DNA of 64,000 nt, from the NCBI RefSeq assembly GCF_000177195.2, contig NC_015953.1, positions 2,790,001 through 2,854,000 of the forward strand. The letters are read 5' to 3'. This DNA comes from Streptomyces sp. SirexAA-E. Its GTDB lineage: Bacteria > Actinomycetota > Actinomycetes > Streptomycetales > Streptomycetaceae. Position 1 is the first letter of the stretch. The number at the start of each line of letters is the position of its first letter. The notes under the pieces are model-generated. The model was not told where the DNA came from. It worked only from the letters and a program-made list of their open reading frames with translations, and did not search any database. Shown one piece after another: positions 32,563-41,478 of this stretch. The translations under genes were made by a program, and so were the position numbers.

Positions 32563-33654
32563 CTACTGGTCGGACGAGAAGCGCACCGAGGCGTCCGGCA
32601 GGACGGCCCCGCACCAGACGCGGATGCCGTCGCGCAGTTCGTTGTCGGCACCGACCTGGGCACCGTCGCCGATCACGGCACCGGTGAGGACCGTACGGCT
32701 GCCGATCCTCGCCCCGGCCCCGACCAGCGAGTCGGTGATCACGGCGCCCGGTTCGACGACCGCGTCCTGGAGCACGGTGGAGCCCGAGATCCGTGCCCCC
32801 TCGCCGATCCGCGCCCGCTCGCCGACGACGGTGCCCGCGGTGAGCTTGGCGTCGGCCGCCACGGACGCCGAGGGCAGCACCAGCCGGTCGCCGCAGCGCC
32901 CCGGGACCGCGGGGGACGGGGCACGGCCCAGGACCAGGTCGGCCGATCCGCGGACGAACGCCTGCGGGGTGCCGAGGTCCAGCCAGTAGGTGGAGTCGAC
33001 CATGCCCTGGAGGTGGGCGCCGTCGGCGAGGAGGCCGGGGAAGGTCTCGCGTTCCACGGAGACCGGCCGGCCGGCCGGGATGGTGTCGATGACCGACCGG
33101 CGGAAGATGTAGGCCCCCGCGTTGATCTGGTCCGTGACTATCTCCTGGGGCGTCTGCGGCTTCTCCAGGAAGGCCGTCACCCGGCCCGAGCCGTCGGTCG
33201 GCACGAGACCGAAGGCGCGCGGGTCCTCGACCCGGGTGAGGTGCAGGGAGACGTCCGCGCCGGAGGTGGCGTGCGACGCGGCCAGGGCCCGGATGTCGAG
33301 GCCGGTGAGGATGTCCCCGTTGAACACGAGGACGGGTTCGTCCGGGCCGGAGGCCAGTCGCGACGCCACGTTGCGGATGGCCCCGCCGGTACCGAGCGGT
33401 TCGCGCTCGGTGACGTACTCGAGGGAGAGACCGAGCGACGAACCGTCACCGAAGTACGGTTCGAACACCTCCGCCAGATAGGACGTCGCGAGCACGACGT
33501 GCTCCACCCCGGCGGCCCGCGCACGCGCCAGCTGGTGCGTGAGGAACGGGACGCCCGCCGCCGGAACCATCGGCTTCGGGGTGTGCACCGTGAGCGGACG
33601 CAGCCGGGTGCCCTTGCCCCCGACCAGGAGGATCGCTTCTCTTGCCTCTGTCAC
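32563..33654 (-). CDS. manC: Nucleotidyltransferase, probable mannose-1-phosphate guanylyltransferase
   Basis: 363 residues. The N-terminal Rossmann-like domain has the signature LLVGGKGTRLRPLTVHTPKP (9-28) and the acidic metal site FNGDIL. The C-terminal half is a left-handed beta-helix of hexapeptide repeats (GTVVGERARIGEGARISGST). It would make GDP-mannose from the manA/manB product mannose-1-P; the assignment follows from the syntenic Rv3264c gene and the linked mannose genes. The start is a GTG (VTEAREAILLVGGKG), with AGGAAG upstream. Another sugar nucleotide is possible. Confidence 0.85.
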   Translation of the reverse strand: MTEAREAILLVGGKGTRLRPLTVHTPKPMVPAAGVPFLTHQLARARAAGVEHVVLATSYLAEVFEPYFGDGSSLGLSLEYVTEREPLGTGGAIRNVASRLASGPDEPVLVFNGDILTGLDIRALAASHATSGADVSLHLTRVEDPRAFGLVPTDGSGRVTAFLEKPQTPQEIVTDQINAGAYIFRRSVIDTIPAGRPVSVERETFPGLLADGAHLQGMVDSTYWLDLGTPQAFVRGSADLVLGRAPSPAVPGRCGDRLVLPSASVAADAKLTAGTVVGERARIGEGARISGSTVLQDAVVEPGAVITDSLVGAGARIGSRTVLTGAVIGDGAQVGADNELRDGIRVWCGAVLPDASVRFSSDQ

Positions 33655-33733
33655 AGCACCGTCTCTGCTTCCTGCTGGGGCCGGGCCTCGTATCGGCTGG
33701 CCAGTGTATGCAGACCGGTCGGGGGCCTTCCGG

Positions 33734-35191
33734 TCAGCGGCCCTGCAGCTTCGCCGAAGTGGTCCGGGCCGCGCCGAGCTTGTTGTAGAGACGGATTCCA
33801 GGGCATTCGGTTGCGAAACCGTCCCGGTGACCGGAGATGACGTTCAGTTTGACGCTGACTCCCTTCGCGTACTTGCCGCTGCCGCCCGAGACGAGGGTCA
33901 CCTTGCCCTTCGGGTTGCGTCCGAACAGGCCGAGCTTCCAGGCGGTGAGCTTGGCGATCGCGTCCACCGCGGCGGCGGGCGGGTTCGTCGAGCCGAACGA
34001 GCCGAGGACGGCGATGCCCATGGTGTTGGTGTTGAACCCCAGGGTGTGGGCGCCGAGGACGGCCTTGGTCACGCCGCCGGCCCGTCCCTCGTAGATGGTG
34101 CCGCACTTGTCGATCGCGAAGTTGTAGCCGAAGTCCCGCCAGCCGCTGCTCTTGACGTGGTAGCGGTAGATGCCGCGCAGGACCGAGGGCGCCTGGGCGC
34201 AGGTGTAGTTGTTGCCGGTGGCGCTGTGGTGGACGAACGCGGCCTTCACGGTCGAGGTGTACGCGAAGGTCCGCTCGCGCAGACTCTCGTCCGCACCCCA
34301 CCCCTTGCGGGTGACGATGCCGGGACGCGGCCCGACGTACGGCTTGGCGCTCGCGGCGACGACCGCCTGCTCCTCCGACTCCGCCTTGCTCAGGGCGGGG
34401 ATCCTCGTGGCGCCGAGCGGGGCGAGGTCGGCGTTGACGGCGGAGCTCTCCGCGGCGGCCAGGCCGAGTGCGGCGCTCGCCGGGAGCGCGCCCGGCTGCG
34501 GTGAGGTGGACAAGGGGGTGACGGTGGCGGAGGTGGCCGTGGCGGGGGTGACGCCGTCGGGGGTGACACTCTCGGGCTGCTCCTGCGGGTCGTCGCCCGG
34601 GTCGACGAGTTCGACCCGCAGCCCGGCGGGGAGCGGTGCCGCGTCCGTCCCCGACCGGCTCCGCGCCGAGGCGTCCTCGGCCCGCACGCGCACGTCGACG
34701 CCGTCCGAATCACCCACCCAGAGCGGGGCGGTGGAGCCGCGGACCGCGCCCGACTCGCGCTCGTCACTGCCGGAGTCGGCGGCGTGGTCGGTGTTGTGCG
34801 TCTCCAGGTCCTGCCAGCCGGACCACCGGCCGGTGCCGGTGGCGCGGGTGCGGACCTGGACGGTGCCGTGGAGTTCGGCGTCGGCGTCGTCCCAGACCAC
34901 GCCGACGAGCGAGAAGCGGTGGGAGTCGCGCTGGAGCAGCCCCTGTCCCTCGGTGGGGGAGGACTGCGACGACGTGGGTCCGGTGGGGTCGCCGGAGGCC
35001 CGGGGCTCGGCGTCGGCGAGCGGCCGCAGTCGCAGGGACTGGGTCGAGCCCTGCGGTTCGGCGGGGGCGGCGGGCGCACGGGCGGCCGTCGCGGGTGCGG
35101 GGGTGGGTGCGGCGGATCCGGGCACGGCGAGCGGGAGGGTGAGGGCCGCCGCGCAGGTGACGCCGATGGAGGTCGCAAGAAGTGCACGCAT
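33734..35191 (-). CDS. Secreted N-acetylmuramoyl-L-alanine amidase (PGRP type)
   Basis: 485 residues. Signal peptide at 1-28 (ALLATSIGVTCAAALTLPLA), then a Pro/Ala-rich linker and a beta-rich region (about 80-200). The C-terminal peptidoglycan recognition/amidase domain (about 290-475) has the zinc ligands His321 or His322 (VHHSATGNN), His455 (ISGHRDG) and Cys463 (TECPG), and GRAGGVTKAVLGAHTLGFN. It would cleave the bond between N-acetylmuramic acid and the stem peptide outside the cell. It is upstream of manC on the same strand with 79 bp between them. Confidence 0.92.
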   Translation of the reverse strand: MRALLATSIGVTCAAALTLPLAVPGSAAPTPAPATAARAPAAPAEPQGSTQSLRLRPLADAEPRASGDPTGPTSSQSSPTEGQGLLQRDSHRFSLVGVVWDDADAELHGTVQVRTRATGTGRWSGWQDLETHNTDHAADSGSDERESGAVRGSTAPLWVGDSDGVDVRVRAEDASARSRSGTDAAPLPAGLRVELVDPGDDPQEQPESVTPDGVTPATATSATVTPLSTSPQPGALPASAALGLAAAESSAVNADLAPLGATRIPALSKAESEEQAVVAASAKPYVGPRPGIVTRKGWGADESLRERTFAYTSTVKAAFVHHSATGNNYTCAQAPSVLRGIYRYHVKSSGWRDFGYNFAIDKCGTIYEGRAGGVTKAVLGAHTLGFNTNTMGIAVLGSFGSTNPPAAAVDAIAKLTAWKLGLFGRNPKGKVTLVSGGSGKYAKGVSVKLNVISGHRDGFATECPGIRLYNKLGAARTTSAKLQGR

Positions 35192-35317
35192 ACAAGAGAT
35201 CCTTGGCAGATACCGGCATCGCCTGCGACTGGAGTGTGGGCGCCTTGACCTGACGGCCCGTCTGCCGACCGGTGGAAGGGCGACCCGTCGCGGCCCGGGG
35301 CCGCCCGGGCCCCGGCG

Positions 35318-35330
35318 TACCCTTGCGCGG
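35318..35330 (+). promoter_or_regulatory. Possible leaderless promoter of the TIGR03089 gene
   Basis: A -10-like TACCCT (35318-35323) lies 7 nt before the ATG at 35331 and there is no Shine-Dalgarno sequence. This spacing would place the transcription start at the start codon. No -35 element is clear. Confidence 0.4.
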
Positions 35331-36083
35331 ATGAACGCCAGTGACCGTACCCCCGCCGACCTGCTGCGATCCGCGCTCGCCGCGGACCCGGCCCGCCCTC
35401 TCGTCACTTTCTACGACGACGCAACCGGAGAACGCGTCGAACTGTCGGTGGCCACCTTCGCCAATTGGGTGGCCAAGACCGCCAATCTGCTGCAGGGCGA
35501 CCTGGCGGCGGAACCGGGTGACCGGCTGGCGCTGCTGCTCCCCGCCCACTGGCAGTCCGCCGTCTGGCTGCTCGCCTGCTCCTCGGTCGGCGTCGTCGTC
35601 GATGTGCAGGGCGACCCCGCCGCGGCCGACCTGGTCGTCAGCGGGCCGGACACGCTGGAGCGGGCACGCGCCTGCCGCGGTGAGCGGGTGGCCCTGGCGC
35701 TGCGTCCGCTCGGCGGCCGTTTCCCGCAGCCGCCGGAGGGTTTCTCGGACTACGCGGTGGAGGTGCCGGCCCAGGGTGACCGCTTCGCCCCGTTCGCACC
35801 GGTGGACCCGGACGCGCCGGCGCTCTCGGTGGACGGCGTCGGGTGGACTGCGGCCCAGCTGGTCGCGCGGGCCCGCGAGGACGCGGCGGAGCTCGGACTG
35901 GTGGCGGGGTCCCGGCTTCTGACGGGGCGTACGTACAACACCTGGGAGGGGCTGTCCGCCGGCCTCTTCGCCCCGCTGGCCGTCGGCGCGTCGGTGGTGC
36001 TCTGCCGCAACCTCGACCGGCTGGACGAGAACGCCCTGGCCGCGCGGGTCGAGAGCGAGCGGGTCACCGGTACGGCGGTATGA
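35331..36083 (+). CDS. TIGR03089 family protein
   Basis: 250 residues. Members resemble the N-terminal part of adenylate-forming (AMP-binding) enzymes: FYDDATGERVELSVATFANW and DRLALLLPAHWQSAVWLLAC match the acyl-CoA synthetase N-lobe. The ATP-binding P-loop (SGTTGxPK) and the C-terminal domain are absent, so catalysis as a ligase is unlikely. The function is unknown. The gene neighbours LCP genes in actinobacteria and is divergent from the amidase. Confidence 0.88.
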   Translation: MNASDRTPADLLRSALAADPARPLVTFYDDATGERVELSVATFANWVAKTANLLQGDLAAEPGDRLALLLPAHWQSAVWLLACSSVGVVVDVQGDPAAADLVVSGPDTLERARACRGERVALALRPLGGRFPQPPEGFSDYAVEVPAQGDRFAPFAPVDPDAPALSVDGVGWTAAQLVARAREDAAELGLVAGSRLLTGRTYNTWEGLSAGLFAPLAVGASVVLCRNLDRLDENALAARVESERVTGTAV

Positions 36084-36260
36084 CAAGCGCTCTCCGGGCC
36101 ACCCGTCCGGCCCAGGAAGGGCCGAGCCCCCGGGACTGGGCCCCGGCGGCGGTACATGATCGGGCGGTACAGACCACTCCGCCCCTGGCGCACAACCAAG
36201 CGTGAGGTTCAGCCGTCTACTCCTGCGACCGGCGGCCCATCACGCCGCCGAACGTGAAGG

Positions 36261-37727
36261 ATGGACGCAGACGTGAGCGACAGCGCCGGCCCCCCGGCCG
36301 ACCCCGACGGTCCGCACGACCCTGCCGGGGGCGGGCCAAGGAACGGATCGCAGGACGACTCCGCGGCCACCGGACCGGACGCGCCCGGGACCGGGCGGGA
36401 CGGCGGTTCACGTGACGACGGGCCGGAACAGCCGAAGGAGCCGGGATCCGACGCCTCGCGGGACGAGTCCGCCGAGGCGGACGCGCCCGGCGACGGGCCG
36501 GACGGCACAGGTGGCGGGGCTCCGGCGAAGGGCGGCGGCGGGGGCCGGGGCCGTTTCGGGAACTGGGCGGCCCGGCCCGAGGGCGGGCACGGCAAGCGCC
36601 ACTGGCTCCGCTGGACCGCGCTCGGCGCCTCGTTCGTCGTCCTCGTCGCCGCCGGGGCCGGCTGGTGGCTGTACCGGAAGCTCGACGGCAACATCACGAC
36701 CGACACGAGCGCCGCCGCCGAGCTCAAGGCGTACGAGAAGGAGCGTCCGACGCCGGTCGCCCAGGGGGACGCGCAGAACATCCTGCTCATCGGCTCCGAC
36801 ACCCGGTCCGGCGAGAACAGCGAGTACGGCCGCGACGACGGCGGAAGCCAGCGCTCGGACACCACGATCCTGCTGCACCTCGCGGCAGACCGTAGGAGTG
36901 CGACCGCGGTGTCGCTGCCGCGCGACCTGATGTCCAGGATCCCCAGCTGCCACACGGCCGACGGCAAGACCACCAAGGCGCAGTTCGCCCAGTTCAACTG
37001 GGCGTTCGAGCTCGGCGGGACCGCCTGCACCATCCGGACCGTCGAGAAGATGACGGGGGTGCGGATCGACCACCACATGGTGATCGACTTCAACGGCTTC
37101 AAGGACATGGTCGACGCCGTGGACGGGGTCGAGGTCTGCCTGAAGGAACCGGTCGACGACAAGGACGCCCACCTCACGCTGCCCGCGGGGCGCCAGAAGC
37201 TCGACGGCGAGAAGGCCCTGGGGTACGTGCGGGCCCGCAAGTCCATCGGGAACGGCAGCGACACGGAGCGCATGGACCGCCAGCAGAAGTTCCTGGGCGC
37301 GCTCGTCAACAAGATGCAGAGCAACGGCGTCCTGCTCAACCCGACGCGGCTGTACCCGGTGCTGGACGCGGCGACGAAGTCGCTGACCACGGACCCGGGG
37401 CTGGACTCGCTGAGGGACCTGTACGACCTGGTGCGCGGGATGCGGAACGTACCCACCGAGCGGGTGCAGTTCTTGACCGTGCCCCGTCAGGCCTATCGGG
37501 CGGACGCGAACCGCGACGAACTCGTCCAGCCGGACGCGGACCAGCTCTTCGAGAAGCTGCGCGAGGACGAGACCGTCACCGTGCTCCCCGCCGACCAGAT
37601 CAACGGCGACGATTCACAGGAAACCGACAGCAATGACGACCGAAAGCCCGGCGACAGCGAACTGAGTCCGACGCCTGCTCCCACCTATTCGGGGTCGAGC
37701 GCGGCCGACGACCCCTGCGACGCGTAA
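36261..37727 (+). CDS. LCP family protein 1 (LytR-CpsA-Psr)
   Basis: Up to 488 residues. A disordered acidic cytoplasmic tail of ~110 residues precedes one membrane helix (118-137), followed by the extracytoplasmic LCP domain. LCP motifs are ILLIGSDTRSGEN, RSDTTILLHLAADR, VSLPRDLMSRIPSC, the VDAVDGVEVCL segment and GYVRARKSIGNGSD. LCP enzymes transfer polymers from undecaprenyl pyrophosphate to peptidoglycan. There is no LytR_C domain; the tail after residue 430 is polar. ATG 36261 has AAGG directly adjacent, so the GTG at 36273 is a plausible alternative start. Confidence 0.93.
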   Translation: MDADVSDSAGPPADPDGPHDPAGGGPRNGSQDDSAATGPDAPGTGRDGGSRDDGPEQPKEPGSDASRDESAEADAPGDGPDGTGGGAPAKGGGGGRGRFGNWAARPEGGHGKRHWLRWTALGASFVVLVAAGAGWWLYRKLDGNITTDTSAAAELKAYEKERPTPVAQGDAQNILLIGSDTRSGENSEYGRDDGGSQRSDTTILLHLAADRRSATAVSLPRDLMSRIPSCHTADGKTTKAQFAQFNWAFELGGTACTIRTVEKMTGVRIDHHMVIDFNGFKDMVDAVDGVEVCLKEPVDDKDAHLTLPAGRQKLDGEKALGYVRARKSIGNGSDTERMDRQQKFLGALVNKMQSNGVLLNPTRLYPVLDAATKSLTTDPGLDSLRDLYDLVRGMRNVPTERVQFLTVPRQAYRADANRDELVQPDADQLFEKLREDETVTVLPADQINGDDSQETDSNDDRKPGDSELSPTPAPTYSGSSAADDPCDA

Positions 37728-37950
37728 AGCGATTACCAAACCATGGGCGACATACCGAGTGGAATAGGTGAAATGCCCGAATGTAAAGGGCGTGGAATAT
37801 CTCACGCGCGTCGCTTCGGGCCGAATGAGCCGGATAGTGTGACGCGATCCGGTGCATACGGCGACCCTGCCGCGCACTGCTGGAGCGAAGGACCGAGCGC
37901 CCTGCAGGGGGAGGCGCCTCGCGTGGCACCGACGGAGGATTCAGGCAACC

Positions 37951-39666
37951 GTGGACGCGCATAGCCGTGGGCGGGCGGAGGAAATAGACCCCGCCGACCA
38001 GTGGGTACTCAACCCGCACACCGGCGATTACGAATTGCGACTGAACCACTCCGGAAGAGAGTCGTCCGACGATTCTCCCGCGCCGAATCCTCCCCATTCG
38101 CGTTCCCGTGGCGACGGGGAATCCAGGACCCGTGCCCCCGAGGTGCCCGCCCAGCGGAGCCGCCGTTCGGCGCGCGACGCGTCCCCCGAGCCACCGGCGG
38201 CCGGCCGCCGCAAGCGCAAGCCCGCGACGTCACGGCGGAAGAAGGTCCTGCTGTGGACCGGCGGGGTCATGGCCTTCGTGGTCGTCGCCGGATCGGCCGG
38301 GGCCTACGCCCTGTACCAGAAGTTCAACGGCAACCTCTCGACCGTCGACGTCGGTGACGCGGGCAGCAGGAGCGTCACCTCCGACGGTCCGCTCAACATC
38401 CTGGTCATCGGCACGGACAAGCGCACCGGTGCGGGCAACGAGGGGTACGGCGACAAGGGCAGCGCCGGTCACGCCGACACCAACATCCTCTTCCACGTCT
38501 CCGCGGACCGCACCAACGCGACGGCGATGAGCATCCCCCGGGACCTGATCACGGACATACCCGACTGCACCACCAAGCAGTCGGACGGCTCCGAGAAGGT
38601 CATACCGGGCACGCAGAACGTGCGGTTCAACGTGAGCCTCGGTCAGGAGGGGCGGGACCCGGGCTGCACGATGCGTACGGTCAAGGAGATCACCGGCCTC
38701 TCGGTCGACCACTTCATGATGGTCGACTTCAACGCCGTCAAGACCCTCTCCAGTGCCGTCGGCGGCGTCAAGGTCTGCCTGGACAAGGCGGTGAAGGACC
38801 GTGACTCGCATCTGGACCTGCCGGCGGGCGAGTCGACGATCGAGGGCGAGGACGCACTGGCCTTCGTCCGCACCCGGCACAGCTTCGGCAACGAGAGCGA
38901 CCTGGACCGGATCAAGGTCCAGCAGCAGTTCATCGGCTCGATGATCCGGCAGATGAAGTCCGACGACACGCTCACCGACCCCACCAAGCTCTTCGGCCTC
39001 GCGGACGCGGCGACCAAGGCGCTCACCGTCGACTCCGGCATCGGGTCGATCAAGAAGCTGACCTCGCTCGCCCAGGAGCTCGGCAAGATCGACACGAAGA
39101 ACATCACCTTCGTGACCATGCCGGTGATCGACAACCCGGACGAGCCGACGCCCGTCACCGTCGTCGAGCACCCGACCAAGGCCGATCAGCTCTTCGCGAC
39201 GCTGCGTTCCGACACCTCCCTGACCGAGGTGAAGAAGCAGGAGAAGGCGGCCGAGGACAAGCAGCAGGCGGTGCTCAAGGGCACCAAGGCCGACCCCGCC
39301 GACGTACGGGTCGACGTCCTCAACGGTGGCGACACCGCCGGTGCGGCGCAGGCGACGGTCACCTGGCTGCAGAACGAGAAGGGCGTGCTCAAGTCCACCA
39401 ACAAGGCCAACGCCCCGTCGAAGATCGCGAAGACGACCCTGGCCTACGCGCCGAACCAGGCCGACCAGGCCCGTGCGCTCGCCGCCATGATGGGCCTGCC
39501 CGCCACGGCGCTGAAGCAGGGCACGACGGACGCCGAGGGACTCCAGGCGATGGTGCTGACCCTGGGAGCCGACTTCAAGGGCGCGGGCGTGCCCGTCACC
39601 GGCGAGGTGAAGGCGCCGGAAGACATCCAGAAGGCAAGCGCCGACAAGGCGGTATGCGCGAAGTGA
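37951..39666 (+). CDS. LCP family protein 2 with LytR_C domain
   Basis: 571 residues from GTG 37951, which has GGAGG 12 bp upstream; longer starts lack support. The N-terminus contains EIDPADQWVLNPHTGDYELR, then a basic stretch and a membrane helix (LLWTGGVMAFVVVAGSAGAY). The LCP domain has ILVIGTDKRTG, HADTNILFHVSADR, SIPRDLITDIPDC, VGGVKVCLDKAV and AFVRTRHSFGNESDLDRI. The C-terminal LytR_C domain starts near DVRVDVLNGGDTAG. A -10-like TAGTGT at 37835-37840 lies in the AT-richer 223-bp gap after LCP 1. Confidence 0.93.
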   Translation: MDAHSRGRAEEIDPADQWVLNPHTGDYELRLNHSGRESSDDSPAPNPPHSRSRGDGESRTRAPEVPAQRSRRSARDASPEPPAAGRRKRKPATSRRKKVLLWTGGVMAFVVVAGSAGAYALYQKFNGNLSTVDVGDAGSRSVTSDGPLNILVIGTDKRTGAGNEGYGDKGSAGHADTNILFHVSADRTNATAMSIPRDLITDIPDCTTKQSDGSEKVIPGTQNVRFNVSLGQEGRDPGCTMRTVKEITGLSVDHFMMVDFNAVKTLSSAVGGVKVCLDKAVKDRDSHLDLPAGESTIEGEDALAFVRTRHSFGNESDLDRIKVQQQFIGSMIRQMKSDDTLTDPTKLFGLADAATKALTVDSGIGSIKKLTSLAQELGKIDTKNITFVTMPVIDNPDEPTPVTVVEHPTKADQLFATLRSDTSLTEVKKQEKAAEDKQQAVLKGTKADPADVRVDVLNGGDTAGAAQATVTWLQNEKGVLKSTNKANAPSKIAKTTLAYAPNQADQARALAAMMGLPATALKQGTTDAEGLQAMVLTLGADFKGAGVPVTGEVKAPEDIQKASADKAVCAK

Positions 39667-39714
39667 CCACCGGTCGCCGCGCCACAGCGTAGGTCCGAGC
39701 AGCAGGGGGGTCCG

Positions 39715-41409
39715 GTGGGACGGAGCAGTACGCGCGGGGAGGGGGCACGTCCCCGTGTCCGGCACGGTGGTCGCGGCGAGGCCGCGCCGGAGGCCGGCCA
39801 CGGCCCGCGGAACGACGGGTCCACCACCCGCGGCCACGGCCGGCGTGAGCGGGGGCCGGCCCCGCCGGAGGGCGGGCACCGCCCGGGCGGGCCCAACCGC
39901 CGCACCCGCCGGTCCGGCAAAGGGGGCAAGCGACGCGTCCTGCGCTGGGTGGCCACCGTCACCGCCCTGCTCATACTCGGCACCGGCGGCGCCGGTTACC
40001 TCTACTACAGGCACCTCAACGGCAACATCAAGAAAGAGGACCTGACGCTCGGCGACAAGAAGATGGCCGACCACAAGGCCAACGCCGCCGGGCAGACCCC
40101 GCTGAACATCCTGATCATCGGCTCCGACGCCCGGGACTCCAAGGAGAACCAGAAGCTCGGCGGCGCCAAGGAGACCTTCGGGGCGCCGCCGCTGGCGGAT
40201 GTGCAGATGCTGCTCCACCTCTCCGCCGACCGCAGCAACATCTCGGTCGTGAGCATGCCGCGCGACACCATGCTCACGATGCCGAAGTGCACCGACCCCG
40301 AGACCGACGACGTGTACCCGGCCAGCACGGTCCCCGTCCAGACGAACGAGAGCCTCGGCCGCGGCGGACCCGGCTGCACGGTGGCCGCCTGGTACGAGCT
40401 CACCGGCATCACCATCGACCACTTCATGATGATCGACTTCGCGGGCGTGGTCTCCATGGCCGACGCGGTCGGGGGCGTCCCCGTCTGTGTCGACGCCAAC
40501 GTCTACTCCCACACCAGCGACGGCAAGGGCTCCGGGCTGAAGCTGAAGGAAGGCACCACCTCCGTCAAGGGCGAGCAGGCCCTGCAGTGGCTGCGCACCC
40601 GGTACGGCTTCGAGGACAACACGGACCTGGGCCGGGCCAAGGCCCAGCACCAGTACCTCAACTCGATGGTGCGCGAGCTGCGCAAGGGCACCAAGCTCAC
40701 CGATCCCGGGAAGCTGATGGACCTGGCGGAGGCCGCCACCAACGCGCTGACGGTCGACAAGGGCCTCGGCACGGTCAAGAAGCTGTACGACCTGGCGGAG
40801 GAGCTGAAGAAGGCCCCGACCGAGCGCATGACCATGACGACCATGCCGAACGTCTACGGGACGGGCAATCTCAGCGGGCGGGTCTTCCCCAAGCCGGGCG
40901 AGGCCGAGCAGCTGTTCCGGATGATCCGTGAGGACATCCCGCTGGACGGCAAGGCCTCCAAGCGCAAGACGCCGGTCGTCAAGGACGCCGCCGCGCCCGT
41001 CGGGGAGATCGCGGTCAGTGTGCGCAACGGGACCGGCACGGACTCCCTCGGCCCGGCCCGGGGCCGGGCCGGCACGGTCAAGGACCTGCTCACGGAGGCG
41101 GGCTTCGCGAAGGCCTCGATCGACTCGCAGAACGTCGAACCGGCCGCACGGACCGGGCTCCTCTATCCCAGCGCGGACCTGGAGGGCGACGCGCAGGCGG
41201 TCGCCAAGGCCCTGGGGATCCCGGTGTCGCAGGTCAAGAGGTCGACCGCCGTCTCGGGCATCGTCCTGGCGGTCGGGGCCGACTGGCGCGAGGACGGGAG
41301 CTACCCCGCCAAGGCGGGCGAGGAGGAGAAGACGCCGGAGTCGGCGGACGCCCTCAACGGCGCCGACGAGGAAGCGTGCATGAAGGTCAATCCGGGGTTC
41401 ACCTGGTGA
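39715..41409 (+). CDS. LCP family protein 3 with LytR_C domain
   Basis: 564 residues from a GTG with AGGGGGG upstream. The N-terminal ~70 residues are Arg/Gly/His-rich and disordered; a membrane helix follows (VATVTALLILGTGGAGYLYY). LCP motifs are ILIIGSDARDSKENQ, VSMPRDTMLTMPKC, VGGVPVCVDANVY and LQWLRTRYGFEDNTDLGRAK. The LytR_C domain begins at IAVSVRNGTGTDSLGPARG. It is only 48 bp downstream of LCP 2, so the two are probably co-transcribed. A 38-nt palindrome terminates the run. Confidence 0.93.
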   Translation: MGRSSTRGEGARPRVRHGGRGEAAPEAGHGPRNDGSTTRGHGRRERGPAPPEGGHRPGGPNRRTRRSGKGGKRRVLRWVATVTALLILGTGGAGYLYYRHLNGNIKKEDLTLGDKKMADHKANAAGQTPLNILIIGSDARDSKENQKLGGAKETFGAPPLADVQMLLHLSADRSNISVVSMPRDTMLTMPKCTDPETDDVYPASTVPVQTNESLGRGGPGCTVAAWYELTGITIDHFMMIDFAGVVSMADAVGGVPVCVDANVYSHTSDGKGSGLKLKEGTTSVKGEQALQWLRTRYGFEDNTDLGRAKAQHQYLNSMVRELRKGTKLTDPGKLMDLAEAATNALTVDKGLGTVKKLYDLAEELKKAPTERMTMTTMPNVYGTGNLSGRVFPKPGEAEQLFRMIREDIPLDGKASKRKTPVVKDAAAPVGEIAVSVRNGTGTDSLGPARGRAGTVKDLLTEAGFAKASIDSQNVEPAARTGLLYPSADLEGDAQAVAKALGIPVSQVKRSTAVSGIVLAVGADWREDGSYPAKAGEEEKTPESADALNGADEEACMKVNPGFTW

Positions 41410-41416
41410 GACCCGT

Positions 41417-41454
41417 GGGAAGGGCCCCGCAGCCGCGGCTGCGGGGCCCTTCCC
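41417..41454. terminator. Bidirectional terminator between LCP 3 and GT2 gene
   Basis: A perfect 38-bp palindrome (two 19-bp arms, axis between 41435 and 41436), 7 bp after the LCP 3 stop and 24 bp before the end of the convergent glycosyltransferase gene. Confidence 0.85.
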
Positions 41455-41478
41455 CGTGTACGCGCGCCTCCGTCAGAC

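Noticed and set aside
35246..35251. TTGACC as the -35 of the TIGR03089 promoter
   Set aside because: It is about 66 bp from the TACCCT -10 candidate, far beyond the allowed spacing.
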